NCBI GenBank assembly: GCA_010365215.1
Contig: JAAFGT010000021.1
Location: 12,672-62,342, forward strand
Reading direction: 5' to 3'
Length of the DNA stretch: 49,671 nt
Source: Acidipila sp.
GTDB taxonomy: Bacteria; Acidobacteriota; Terriglobia; Acidiferrales; UBA7541
Shown: positions 28,201-36,057 of the stretch, in pieces
How the letters are laid out: each line of letters begins with the position of its first letter
Position numbering within the stretch: the first letter of the stretch is position 1
Made by a program: the position numbers and the translations under genes
The notes under the pieces: model-generated
Told to the model about the DNA's origin: nothing
Databases searched by the model: none
The model's input: the letters and a program-made list of their open reading frames with translations, nothing else

Positions 28201-28839
28201 GCGTGCCTCCGGATCCTGAGTCAATTCCAACGCGTCGTACACAATTCCCGTGTGACCCGGGGCGATCGACCCCAGGGAATTTTCCACGGCCGGAGGGTCG
28301 TCGAGCGCCGTCAGCACCAGGCGGTTCTCGCCCCTGCGCATCCACGCGGCAGGCAGCTCGATCAGTTTTTCGTCGGTGGAAGTCAGCGGGACAAACGTGC
28401 CTTCCCAATCTCCCGCGGCGTAATCGAGTCGAGGATGAAAATAAAAAAGGCCGGCGTGCCCGTTGATTTCTAAATGCAAAGTGGAAAGCCGCGGCGTTTC
28501 GTACAGAATCGCGATTCTCAACCGGTAGACGCCCCGGGGAGTTTCAGGAAGTTCAAAGACGATGGTGAACGGGTGCACGCGTCCGCCGGCCATACCGTTG
28601 GCCGGACCGGGCTGAAACCTCTGCCAGTCTTCCCCGTCCTTGCTTTTACCCACGCGGTACACGGGGTCTTGGCGCAGATCGGAGTAGTCAATGCCCTGGC
28701 TGCGGAATTCGCTGGAAGATTTGTCAAAAACGCCGATGCGCCAAACCGGCTTCTCCGCAGCAAATGCCGGAGAGGCCAAAGCCACAAGCGCCGCCGCCAA
28801 GCCAACACACCGCCGAATTAGCCGCAGATTATTTTTCAT
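25252..28839 (-). CDS. Exported GH38-type glycosidase with N-terminal PL4/rhamnogalacturonan-lyase-like domain
   Basis: This is an 1195-residue secreted or periplasmic protein. A signal peptide (1-28, ending AFAAEK) is followed by a carbohydrate-binding-like beta-sandwich (about 33-207) resembling domain III of family 4 rhamnogalacturonan lyases (YRLRIAILYETPRLSTLHLE; RRGENRLVLTALD). The GH38-like catalytic part follows: HEHLDIGF with metal ligands His323 and Asp325, a candidate nucleophile Asp434 in ITDVPSYSW, and a later DEHTW where the family has a zinc-binding His. A long C-terminal beta domain follows. Classical members cleave alpha-mannosides, but the altered motifs (no PGW) mark a diverged subfamily, so the linkage is unknown. 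It overlaps the SDR gene by ATGA and lies 6 bp after the dehydratase gene. Confidence 0.82.
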   Translation of the reverse strand: MKNNLRLIRRCVGLAAALVALASPAFAAEKPVWRIGVFDKSSSEFRSQGIDYSDLRQDPVYRVGKSKDGEDWQRFQPGPANGMAGGRVHPFTIVFELPETPRGVYRLRIAILYETPRLSTLHLEINGHAGLFYFHPRLDYAAGDWEGTFVPLTSTDEKLIELPAAWMRRGENRLVLTALDDPPAVENSLGSIAPGHTGIVYDALELTQDPEARYDRARVQAKVIPSIFYRNTPAGPAEVVEVFIEFAGRQPHGEVRLTVGGNTFRERFVPEPEFGECRVEINIPEWTGEAAGKLTIRSTGTRDFPVKLEAAKKWTLFIVPHEHLDIGFTDYPEKVAELQSQSVDGAMEAIRQHPDFRWTLDGYWIAQSYLAGRSKEKQREFLDMIREGKVILPAQFANQHTGTASLEGLIRSLYGSHFFAQRNGLPVGAAHITDVPSYSWSYASVLHDAGVKYFLAAGNSWRAPAILQGRWNEKSPFYWEGPDGGRVLMWYSRAYLQTATLFGTPPRLAAVHDSLPVFLQAYSRPAYKADAAIVFGTQLENTQFSKEQAELVKQWQALYTWPRLEYSTVGAALGAIEKQFQGQIPVMRGDFGPYWEDGFGSDSFYTALHRQNQQRILTAEELGSIPAALRSGLRPDAGLLARAWENILRFDEHTWTYVGATTQPESVETRRQTALKRAEATEASDDITSSIDRSWGQLESLLAPKENSLVVFNSLSWPRGGTVSVDLQDGSGILDAVTGKEVAWETVSVGKSTALPGFGGGYRHVRFFADDVPGVGYKLYAVRPAAFTGGTERIAPSGNVFESPYYRIEIDPASGGVASILDKQLHRELVDTKSPYRFGAYVYVSGADKMPNNSLYRYGAALKPPKLTPAPAAGSGRIEAHILPWGTSIAMESSAPNTPLIRTEITLFNNAKRIEFSFHVRKNYVLTKEAAYIAFPFSAEKPAFAYETQNGWVDPAVDELPGGSREWYAVNHWAAVRGDGFAASVTPRDAPLVNFGDIVRGNWPEKFAPASATIFSWLMNNYWGTNFVPGQGGDFTFRYAVTSDAQFDAAALTRAGWEAMTPLEADPIGATLETSPLPGDQASLLKIDNPDVVLVTWKQAEEGEGSIMRLEEIAGRAGKVHLSSPFLTVEKAWRCSALEENQSLLQPTDGGIELEVHPFEVVTVRLLTRPGKNSSAAQPVSDNESQLGSQPGSKQ
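25258..25304. repeat. 12-bp degenerate tandem repeat at the GH38-type gene 3' end
   Basis: GCTGACTC-starting units lie at 25269 and 25281, with weaker copies on each side at 12-bp spacing. They encode a four-residue periodicity ending in Ser (DNES, QLGS, QPGS) just before the stop codon. Confidence 0.6.
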
Positions 28840-28845
28840 GGAGGC

Positions 28846-30039
28846 TTACCACTTCGGCTGATGAGTAATAGCCCCGGGCCGCCGGGGATCCTCAATCCAC
28901 GAGCCCATCTGCTGCTTGGTGGAGAGTTCGTGATACTTCGCCAGCTTGTCACGATCGAGCCGCACGCCCAGCCCCGGCCCCGTGGGCACGGCCATCTTGC
29001 CTTTGACGTATCGCAGTTTTCCGCCCTCGATGACGTCGTCGGTCAAATGATGGTAGTGAGAATCGGGGGCGGCAATCAGGTTGGGCAGCACGGCCGCCAA
29101 GTGCAACATGGCCGCTTGGGAAATGCCGAACTCGGCGCCGCTGTGCATGCCCACGTCAACTCCAAACGCTTCGCAGATCTGCCCGGCCAGCCGCGCCCGG
29201 GTGATTCCGCCATACCAGTGCGGATCCAGCAGCACCACATCGAGCACGTTCATGGCGACCATGGGGGCCAGATCTTCAAACGCGAACACCGACATATTCG
29301 ACGCCAGCGTCAGCGATGGCGCTTTTGCGTTTACGCGGGCCATTGCACGCATTCCCCAAACCGGGTCTTCGAGATACTCCATGTCGTAATCCAGCAACTT
29401 GCGGGCTACGCGCACGGCGGTGGTGACCGTCCATGCCGCATTGGGATCCAGCCGGATCTTGTGCCGGGGAAAGGCTTCGCGCAGCGCGATGAAAGCTTCT
29501 ATCTCGTGGTCCGGGGGAAACACACCGTTCTTATATTTCAGTGTTTCGAAGCCGTGATTCTTTACCAGTTGCTGCGCAAAATCGACGAGCTGCGCGGTGT
29601 TGGATACTTCTCCGTGCCCCTGTGGATTTGCGTAACGATAAAACAGGTAGGCAGAGAAAGGAACTTCATCGCGGACGCGTCCGCCGAGAATCTCGCACAC
29701 CGGCTTCCCCAGTGCTTGCCCCTGCAGGTCCAGGCAGGCGAATTCCAGCGCGGCAAACCCCAGGACGTTGCCAAACAGCTTCAAGGAAGTAGGTGCCGCA
29801 AGCTTCCAGCGAATTCTTTCCAACTGGAATGGATCTTCCCCCAGGAGCAAAGGGCGCATCTCCGCCAGTTGGCCCTCGCGGCTGGCCCCGCCGTAGCATT
29901 CACCCAGTCCGACCAATCCTTCGTCGGTGGAAACCTCCACGATGATCCGCGAGAATCCAGGATGCGAGCCAAAGGCGTAGCGCAGCGGCGCTTCGATCGG
30001 GATGAACGCCGGTGTCCACTTCACATCCGTGATTCTCAT
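28846..30039 (-). CDS. Enolase-superfamily acid-sugar dehydratase, glucarate-dehydratase-like
   Basis: This is a 397-residue enolase-superfamily enzyme. The catalytic Lys pair is K168-Y-K170, the metal ligands are Asp198 (LDPNAAW), Glu224 (LEDP) and Asn248 (ASNMS), and the Asp272/His299 dyad sits in LLDPHW and MHSGAEFG. The set and the HSGAEFGIS segment match the glucarate-dehydratase subgroup more than rhamnonate dehydratase. Members remove water from an aldonate or aldarate to give a 2-keto-3-deoxy acid. With the adjacent lactonase (18 bp upstream in the operon), SDRs and FAH hydrolase, it is the expected dehydration step; the exact acid sugar is uncertain. Confidence 0.85.
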   Translation of the reverse strand: MRITDVKWTPAFIPIEAPLRYAFGSHPGFSRIIVEVSTDEGLVGLGECYGGASREGQLAEMRPLLLGEDPFQLERIRWKLAAPTSLKLFGNVLGFAALEFACLDLQGQALGKPVCEILGGRVRDEVPFSAYLFYRYANPQGHGEVSNTAQLVDFAQQLVKNHGFETLKYKNGVFPPDHEIEAFIALREAFPRHKIRLDPNAAWTVTTAVRVARKLLDYDMEYLEDPVWGMRAMARVNAKAPSLTLASNMSVFAFEDLAPMVAMNVLDVVLLDPHWYGGITRARLAGQICEAFGVDVGMHSGAEFGISQAAMLHLAAVLPNLIAAPDSHYHHLTDDVIEGGKLRYVKGKMAVPTGPGLGVRLDRDKLAKYHELSTKQQMGSWIEDPRRPGAITHQPKW

Positions 30040-30057
30040 CTGCTGATTGCCTCCCGC

Positions 30058-30900
30058 TTAACGCTGGTTGGCCAGAAGCTGCCCTTTCACGCCCGCCGGT
30101 GCGCTGGAAATATGCCACCGGCCCAGATTGGCGATATACATGCGGTCGAAGTCGGGACCGCCAAACGCGAGATTGGTCGGCCGGGCGATCATAGTTCCCT
30201 GGGGATCGTAAGCCAGCAACGAAATTCTGCCTGCCCGAGTCACCTTATAAATGTTGTCGGAGGCGTAGCAGGTGACGTAGAGATTCCCCATGGCGTCGAG
30301 CGCCGCCCCGTCGGGAACACGAGCGAGATTTGCGGCAAATACGCGCTGCCCTCCAACGCGGCCGTCGGTCCGAATCTCCACTTCCAGGACATCGTCTTTC
30401 AAGCTTTCCACAACATACAGAAAGCGCTCGTCCGCGCTCAGCGCCAATCCGTTGGGAAACGCAAAAGGGCCGGCAAAAGTCTCCACGCGCCCGTTGGGGC
30501 GCAGCCGGTACACCCATCCGTTATGCTTCCCCCAGTCGCCGGAGTCGGAAAAATACAGATTGCCATCGGAATCGAAAACCGAAAAATTTGGCGTCTTGAG
30601 TTTTCGCCCGCCGGCCTTTTCCCAGGAATGCAGCACCCCACCCCGGCGATCCAGATGAATCAAAGCACCCAGCTTGAAATTGCAAACATACAGCTCCTGC
30701 CGCGGGGAGAAGGTAAGACCCAGGCAGAAGCCTCCCAGCACGGCAACCTCGCGCACTCGCCCGCGCTTGTCGATGCGGTAGATCTGTCCCAACTCGCCCC
30801 CAGCCCAGAGGCTGCCTTCGGCGTCAAAGGCGAGGCCCTCGGGATGATCGAGTCCTTCCGCGAATATGGAGAAGCGGTGGAGGGGGATGGAAGGTTTCAT
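30058..30900 (-). CDS. SMP-30/gluconolactonase-type sugar lactonase
   Basis: This 280-residue six-bladed propeller is of the SMP-30 type: HPEGLAFDAEGSLWAGG with the metal-binding Glu21, FPNGLALSADERFLYVVES with the conserved Asn, and PDGAALDAMGNLYVT with the conserved Asp. Family members open sugar-acid lactones using a divalent metal. It is the first gene of the long minus-strand operon and would hydrolyse the lactone made by an SDR aldose dehydrogenase. ATG 30900 is taken because the family begins there and no signal peptide follows; the frame stays open to 31044 across the divergent promoter region. Confidence 0.85.
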   Translation of the reverse strand: MKPSIPLHRFSIFAEGLDHPEGLAFDAEGSLWAGGELGQIYRIDKRGRVREVAVLGGFCLGLTFSPRQELYVCNFKLGALIHLDRRGGVLHSWEKAGGRKLKTPNFSVFDSDGNLYFSDSGDWGKHNGWVYRLRPNGRVETFAGPFAFPNGLALSADERFLYVVESLKDDVLEVEIRTDGRVGGQRVFAANLARVPDGAALDAMGNLYVTCYASDNIYKVTRAGRISLLAYDPQGTMIARPTNLAFGGPDFDRMYIANLGRWHISSAPAGVKGQLLANQR

Positions 30901-30950
30901 GGGTTTGTCGGTCAGGGTACCGCTCCATTCGCCGGAAATCCCCTGCCCCG

Positions 30951-30990
30951 GATATATACTTGTTTGTCCGACAAGCAAACATATATATTT
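30951..30990. promoter_or_regulatory. Divergent promoter with TTGTCCGACAA operator
   Basis: An 11-bp palindrome TTGTCCGACAA (30964-30974) sits between AT runs on both sides. Its form fits the TnGTnnnACnA pattern known for FadR/FCD-type GntR regulators. On the plus strand TTGTTT (30960) is 16 bp from TATATA (30982-30987). On the minus strand TTGCTT is 16 bp from TATATC (30951-30956). The operator would block both promoters at once: lactonase operon to the left, FAH gene to the right. Confidence 0.6.
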
Positions 30991-31079
30991 GCGGCCCACG
31001 GCTGTCAATCGAAAACGGATGGCCACGGGACCACGCAGCGCCACCGGCGCAACGGCCCGCTCACGGGAGGAGAACTTTT

Positions 31080-31964
31080 ATGCGCCTGGTGACATTCGAG
31101 AACGCCGGCCCGACGGCCGGCTCCGTTCGGCTGGGACTTGTCGTGGGCACCGCAGTAATTGATCTTGCGGCTCGCAGCAAAAACGCCGGGCAAGTTGTCC
31201 CGTATTTTTCGTCAATGGCCGCTTTTCTGGATGCGGGGGACGAGGCCATGTCGGCTGCTCGAGCGATCGCCACAGATGCAGGACCGGGCTTGCGGCTCGA
31301 GGCGGTCCGCTTGCTCCCTCCGGTTCCGCGGCCGGGCAAGATCATCGCGGTGGGCTTCAACTACCGCGACCACGCAGCCGAGCAGGGGATCAAGCCTCCC
31401 GAGGCGCCCTTGATCTTCGCAAAATTCACCACCAGCATCACCGGTCCGTACGACCCCATCGTGCTGCCCGCGGGCGACCCGCAAGTGGATTACGAGGCCG
31501 AATTGGGCGTGGTTATTGGCCGCCGGGGCAAGAGCATCCCCGAGGACCGCGCTTACGATTATATCGCCGGATATCTCGCACTCAACGATGTCTCCGCGCG
31601 CAAATGGCAGTTCGGTGACAAACAGTGGGTTCGCGGAAAGTCCTGCGACACCTTCTGCCCCATCGGTCCGTGGCTGGTAACCCGCGATGAAGTTCCTGAC
31701 CCTCAAGGGCTGCAAATCGCCTGCCGGGTAAACGGCGAAGTGCGCCAGAGCGCCAACACCCGGGACTTGTACTTCGGCATCTCCACGTTGTTGGCCTACA
31801 TTTCCGCCAGCATTACCCTCGAACCGGGTGACATCATCGCCACGGGCACGCCGCCAGGCGTGGGCGTGTTCCGCAAGCCGCCCATTTATCTGCAGGCTGG
31901 AGACGTGGTGGAAGTGGAGATCGCGTCGGTGGGAACACTGCGCAACGCGGTGGTGGCAGCGTAA
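31080..31964 (+). CDS. Fumarylacetoacetate hydrolase family protein (diketo-deoxy sugar acid hydrolase candidate)
   Basis: This is a 294-residue FAH-fold enzyme with the signatures GFNYRDHAAEQG (92-103), YEAELGVVIG with metal ligands Glu139 and Glu141, LNDVSAR with Asp170, GKSCDTFCPIGPW and the C-terminal GDIIATGTPPGVG. Members cleave C-C bonds of beta-diketo acids or hydrate/decarboxylate related acids. In L-rhamnose and L-fucose diketo-hydrolase pathways a FAH enzyme splits the 2,4-diketo-3-deoxy acid into pyruvate and a hydroxy acid, which fits this neighbourhood. ATG 31080 follows GGAGGAGA. It diverges from the lactonase operon across a shared operator. Confidence 0.85.
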   Translation: MRLVTFENAGPTAGSVRLGLVVGTAVIDLAARSKNAGQVVPYFSSMAAFLDAGDEAMSAARAIATDAGPGLRLEAVRLLPPVPRPGKIIAVGFNYRDHAAEQGIKPPEAPLIFAKFTTSITGPYDPIVLPAGDPQVDYEAELGVVIGRRGKSIPEDRAYDYIAGYLALNDVSARKWQFGDKQWVRGKSCDTFCPIGPWLVTRDEVPDPQGLQIACRVNGEVRQSANTRDLYFGISTLLAYISASITLEPGDIIATGTPPGVGVFRKPPIYLQAGDVVEVEIASVGTLRNAVVAA

Positions 31965-32005
31965 TCTTCCGGGTCGCTCGAAGGTGCTGCGGCAAAGAAA
32001 TTTTC

Positions 32006-32040
32006 TTGACAACTTGCAGCTTTGTCTTAATGTATGACAA
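32006..32040 (+). promoter_or_regulatory. Candidate promoter and operator of the GntR gene
   Basis: A perfect TTGACA -35 hexamer lies at 32006-32011. Downstream, where the -10 region should be, ATGTATGACAA (32030-32040) resembles the TTGTCCGACAA site of the divergent promoter, differing mainly in the left arm. TTTGTC/GACAAA arms also form a wider inverted repeat at 32021-32041. A regulator bound here would cover its own promoter. The -10 itself is not clear. Confidence 0.45.
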
Positions 32041-32061
32041 ACTTGTTGAATCAGGGGGAGT

Positions 32062-32853
32062 GTGGCCGCCAGTCGAAAGCCCGCGTACGCTCGCATTCAG
32101 CCGCTTCCGGTAAAACGTGAAACGGTCATGGATAATGTCGCGCGCCGCATTGAGAGTCTCGTCCGCAACGGCGAACTCAAGCCCGGCAGCCGGCTTCCTC
32201 CCGAGCCCCAGCTCGCCGCTCTTCTCGGCGTCAGCCGCAGTTCCCTGCGCGAGGCGCTTAAAGGACTGGTTTTCCTGGGTCTGATCAAGGCGCGGCCCGG
32301 CCACGGCACATATATCCAAGCCTCTCTGGGCCGCGCCGCCAGCCGTCATTTCCAGTGGATGCTGCTGCTCAAGGAAATCAAGTACCTGGAACTCTACGAG
32401 CTGCGTCAAATACTCGAACCTGCCGTGGCGGCTCTCGCAGCACGGCGCGCTACAAAGTCCGACCTGGATTCCATGGAGCTCGCGTTGCGCGGGATGAAAG
32501 CCAGCTTGCAGCAGCCCGAACAGTTCATGGTAAACGAACTAGCTTTTCACGAGGGCTTTGCCCAGGCTTCCAGCAATGTGGCGATTCAGACGACCATGCA
32601 GATGATGTACGGCGCCCTGGCGGAGGGCCGCAAACGCGTTCTCCCGCTGATAGACGATATGCTGCGCAATTACCAGCGCCACGAGCGTATTTTTATTGCT
32701 ATCCAGAAGCGCGACGTCCGCCGCGCGCGCCAAGCGGTGATCCGCGATCTGCAATTTGCCAAGGCTCTGCTGCGCAAAGACCTGCAGGCTCAGGAAGAAC
32801 TGCGTGCCAAGCTGCGCCGGTTGGAACCAGTGTCCTTGGGAACGAAATCGTGA
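32062..32853 (+). CDS. FCD-domain GntR family transcriptional regulator
   Basis: This is a 263-residue regulator. The N-terminal winged helix-turn-helix (about 17-80) shows RIESLVRNGELKPGSRLPPE, LLGVSRSSLREALKGL and KARPGHGTYI, the standard GntR pattern. The C-terminal all-helical FCD domain (about 105-245) includes LYELRQILEPAVAALAA and ELAFHEGFAQASSN, part of a metal/ligand site. FCD regulators usually bind sugar acids or organic acids. The GTG start is preceded by AGGGGGA. Placed between the FAH gene and the receptor gene, with matching operators at 30964 and 32030, it is the likely regulator of this sugar locus and of itself. Confidence 0.88.
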   Translation: MAASRKPAYARIQPLPVKRETVMDNVARRIESLVRNGELKPGSRLPPEPQLAALLGVSRSSLREALKGLVFLGLIKARPGHGTYIQASLGRAASRHFQWMLLLKEIKYLELYELRQILEPAVAALAARRATKSDLDSMELALRGMKASLQQPEQFMVNELAFHEGFAQASSNVAIQTTMQMMYGALAEGRKRVLPLIDDMLRNYQRHERIFIAIQKRDVRRARQAVIRDLQFAKALLRKDLQAQEELRAKLRRLEPVSLGTKS

Positions 32854-32862
32854 ACGAAATCG
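32839..32862. repeat. 12-bp tandem duplication across the GntR stop codon
   Basis: Two copies of [G/T]GAACGAAATCG lie head to tail at 32839-32850 and 32851-32862. The second begins with the TGA stop codon of the regulator gene. Confidence 0.75.
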
Positions 32863-32923
32863 GGATCTGTATCTTTAAGGAACGAAAAACAGGGATGAAA
32901 TTTTATTGAGTCGAGGGGGAACC

Positions 32924-35900
32924 ATGAAGTTTTTGAAGCGCTCGATCTGCTCGTTTAGTCTTGTGGCTTTGCTGCTGTTGTTGGGCGGGGCCAGCGCGGC
33001 CTACGCGCAATTCGATACCGGCACCATTGCCGGCACCGTGCACGACGCCAATGGCGCCGTAGTGACTGGGGCCGCGGTCACCGTCACCAATTCGGGAACT
33101 GGCCGGGTCTACGACACCACCACCAATAGCGAAGGCGACTATGTCGTTCCCTCCGTTCCGGAGGGGACTTACCGGGTCGAGGCTACCCGGGAGGGGTTCG
33201 CCACCAGCATCGTCGAAAACGTGATCGTCCACGCGTCGGAGAGCGTACGCACCGACCTGGCGCTCAAGGTGGGCGCCAAGGTGGAACAGATCACGGTGAC
33301 CGCCGCCGCCACCACCGTCAACACACTTACCAGTGACCTGGGAAACACCATTGAGGAGCGCCGGGTAAATCAACTGCCCCTGAACGGGCGCGACTTTACC
33401 GACCTGATCGCCCTGGTGCCCGGGTCGGTGACGACGGCGGGATTCGGGCAGACCAGCCTAGGTGGAAATGAAACCAGCTTCGCGGGTGTGAACATTCTGC
33501 TGGACGGCGCCGACGCCACGCGCATCGACACCAACGCCACTTCCCTGCAGCTGGGACGCGAGGCAGCGCGCATCACCCGCGCCAGCGTCGACAGCGTGGC
33601 GGAATTCCGCGTGATTTCCGGCGTCTACTCCGCCGAGTACGGACGTTCGGTGGGCGACGTGGTCAACGTCATCACCAAGTCGGGCACCAACGATTTCCAC
33701 GGCGGCGTGTTCGAGTTTTTCCGCAATGATGCGCTGGATGCCAGAAACTTTTTCGCTGTGCGCGGTGAACCCACCCCGCTCCGGCTCAACCAGTTCGGCG
33801 CCAACCTGGGCGGCCCGATCGCAAAAAATAAACTCTTTTTCTTCGTCAATTACGAGGGCGCCCGCCAGGTGGTCACCAACGCCCAGCAATTCCACGTCTT
33901 GAATGGCGTGGAGCGCGCCAAGTTTGTGGCGGCTACTCAACCCATCGTCAATGCCATCCCCGTGGGAAATGGAGGGCCATTTCTCTCGAACGGCATGCCC
34001 ACCATCTTCGATATTTTTAACGGCACTCTGCGCAATACCCTGTCGGAAAACACCGGCTCGGTGAAACTGGATTGGACGGCCACCTCCAGAGATGCGCTTT
34101 CCGCGCGCTACAATATCAACGATTCATTCACCTCCTCGCAGTACGGTCCGGCGATTGGACAGGTGGCTCCGGTTCCTGCCCGCAGCCAGTTCCTCAAACT
34201 GTCGTGGAATCACACGCTTTCTTCCACCATGCTCAACGAGCTGGGCTTCGCGATGAACAAGAGCGACGTCACCGACTTGGGCGGCGGCGGCGCATTCCCG
34301 ATCACCACGATCACCTGCTTTCCACCGCTGGACTGCGGCGTTCTGCCCGGGCCCGGACTATTCGCGTCCATGAACACAGGAACCTCCTACCAGGTTCTGG
34401 ACACATTCAGCATCGTGCATGGAAGGCACAGCATGCGCTTCGGGACCGACATCCGGCACAACCTCACCGATCGTGGGCTGGGCACTCAGCAGTTCCTGTC
34501 TTACGGCACGTTGAGCGACATGCAAACAAACAACAGCGCTTTTGCGCTGAGCACGCTGGGCTTCCCGCTCACCCGATTCCGCAACACCAATTGGAATTTC
34601 TTCGGCCAGGACGATATTCGCGTCAAGCCGAACCTCACCCTGAACATCGGTTTGCGCTACGAGTACAACAGCGTGCTGCACGATGCGGACAAGAGGACTT
34701 CCAACTTCGATTTCGCTACGCAGGCGCTGCTGCCGCCCGGCCAGTCCTTGTATAATTCTGACCGCAACAACTTCGCTCCACGCGTGGGTTTCTCCTGGGA
34801 TCCGTTCAAGAAGGGAAAAACAGCGGTTCGCGGGGGATTCGGGATTTTCTATAACCCGCAATTGACCGGCGCGGTCCTGTCCCTGCCCGGAAACAACAAC
34901 CAGAACGTCAGCGTCAACATTTTCGATTTCTTTTTCATCCCTGGTTTTAGCTGCGGCGGCTACCTCCTGACGTTTCCCGTTCCCAACCCGGCCCCCACCT
35001 GCACTCCCGCGGGGCTCGCGAACGTCAACGGCATCGACCGCCACCTGCGCGACTCCTACTCCGAGCATTGGAGCCTTGGCGTGCAGCAAGAACTGTTCCG
35101 GAACACGGTGTTGGATGTCTCCTACGTGGGAAACCACGGCGTGAAGTTGCCGGCCGGAGCGGCCTTTGCGGGATTGGAACTGAATAGCGTGAATCCGGTA
35201 ACCGGGATGCGCTTTCTAAACCAGAACTTCGGCGACGAGCGTTTTCTGGGCGACTTTCTGACTTCCAAGTATGACGCCCTGCAAGTGGCGCTGCGCCGCC
35301 ACGCGGGACGCCTCACTCTGGACGCCAATTACACCTGGTCGCATGAATTTGATAATGCGGTCAGCGTTTTCGGCGCTTTCCAGAATGCTCGAAATATCCG
35401 GGGCGATTACTCGGAAGGTGACATCGACGTGCGTAACAACTTCACGGGCGACGTGGTCTACGAGTTTGCCCGTTGGAACGCGGTGCCCAAGGTGCTTGGA
35501 GATGGCTGGGAAGTGGCCTCCATCTTTCAGGCGCGCAGCGGTCTGCCGGTGAACATCGTGGAAAATCCTGCCACCTTTGGCTTTGACCCTCTGCGGCCGA
35601 ATCCTGTGGCCGGCACCTCTGTCCGTCCATCGAACTACAGCACACCCAATAATCAACTCAACCCTAACGCCTTTGTGGCACCGCCGGCGAATACCTTCGG
35701 CACTCTTCGCCGCAACGCCGCCCGTGGGCCGCGCTTCGCCCAGTGGGATTTCTCGGTGATCAAAAATACGGCGATTACGGAACGGTTCAAGGTGCAGTTC
35801 CGCGGTGAATTTTTTAATATTCTTAACCACCCCAACTTCGCCAATCCCAATGGAAACCTGTCCGATGCCAGCTTTGGCCGCAGCACCTCAACCATAGGCA

Positions 35901-35959
35901 ATCTGGTGGGTGTAGGCACGTCGCGCCAGGTGCAGTTGGCTTTGAAGCTGCTGTTCTGA
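32924..35959 (+). CDS. Oar-like TonB-dependent receptor (second)
   Basis: This is a 1011-residue outer-membrane receptor with a signal peptide (1-29, ending AAYAQ), a carboxypeptidase-regulatory-like domain (about 30-115: TIAGTVHDANGAVVTGAAVTV, VPEGTYRVEATREGF), a plug (LPLNGRDFTDLIALVPG; GRSVGDVVNVITKSGTNDFHG) and a barrel ending QLALKLLF. ATG 32924 has GAGGGGGAACC ahead. It lies 70 bp after the GntR gene and is followed by a strong terminator, so it closes this transcript. It is the likely outer-membrane entry route for the glycan or oligosaccharide used by the locus (inference). Confidence 0.9.
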   Translation: MKFLKRSICSFSLVALLLLLGGASAAYAQFDTGTIAGTVHDANGAVVTGAAVTVTNSGTGRVYDTTTNSEGDYVVPSVPEGTYRVEATREGFATSIVENVIVHASESVRTDLALKVGAKVEQITVTAAATTVNTLTSDLGNTIEERRVNQLPLNGRDFTDLIALVPGSVTTAGFGQTSLGGNETSFAGVNILLDGADATRIDTNATSLQLGREAARITRASVDSVAEFRVISGVYSAEYGRSVGDVVNVITKSGTNDFHGGVFEFFRNDALDARNFFAVRGEPTPLRLNQFGANLGGPIAKNKLFFFVNYEGARQVVTNAQQFHVLNGVERAKFVAATQPIVNAIPVGNGGPFLSNGMPTIFDIFNGTLRNTLSENTGSVKLDWTATSRDALSARYNINDSFTSSQYGPAIGQVAPVPARSQFLKLSWNHTLSSTMLNELGFAMNKSDVTDLGGGGAFPITTITCFPPLDCGVLPGPGLFASMNTGTSYQVLDTFSIVHGRHSMRFGTDIRHNLTDRGLGTQQFLSYGTLSDMQTNNSAFALSTLGFPLTRFRNTNWNFFGQDDIRVKPNLTLNIGLRYEYNSVLHDADKRTSNFDFATQALLPPGQSLYNSDRNNFAPRVGFSWDPFKKGKTAVRGGFGIFYNPQLTGAVLSLPGNNNQNVSVNIFDFFFIPGFSCGGYLLTFPVPNPAPTCTPAGLANVNGIDRHLRDSYSEHWSLGVQQELFRNTVLDVSYVGNHGVKLPAGAAFAGLELNSVNPVTGMRFLNQNFGDERFLGDFLTSKYDALQVALRRHAGRLTLDANYTWSHEFDNAVSVFGAFQNARNIRGDYSEGDIDVRNNFTGDVVYEFARWNAVPKVLGDGWEVASIFQARSGLPVNIVENPATFGFDPLRPNPVAGTSVRPSNYSTPNNQLNPNAFVAPPANTFGTLRRNAARGPRFAQWDFSVIKNTAITERFKVQFRGEFFNILNHPNFANPNGNLSDASFGRSTSTIGNLVGVGTSRQVQLALKLLF

Positions 35960-35981
35960 ACTGCCGCAAACTGCAGGCGTC

Positions 35982-36013
35982 GCGGGCCCTCGTAATCGAG
36001 GGCCCGCTTTTTT
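35982..36013 (+). terminator. Rho-independent terminator after the TonB-dependent receptor
   Basis: A perfect 11-bp stem (GCGGGCCCTCG / CGAGGGCCCGC) with a TAAT loop is followed by six Ts. It starts 23 bp after the receptor stop codon and separates it from the second GH38-type gene. Confidence 0.92.
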
Positions 36014-36057
36014 GACGCGGTTCACGATTGGCACTACCATGCATGGGCCGGTGGAAT

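Noticed and set aside
28861-31092. A 743-codon open frame on the plus strand opposite the dehydratase and lactonase genes
   Set aside because: Composition is His/Gln/Arg-rich without any recognisable domain, and the minus strand carries two genes with complete active sites. It is a high-GC antisense shadow.
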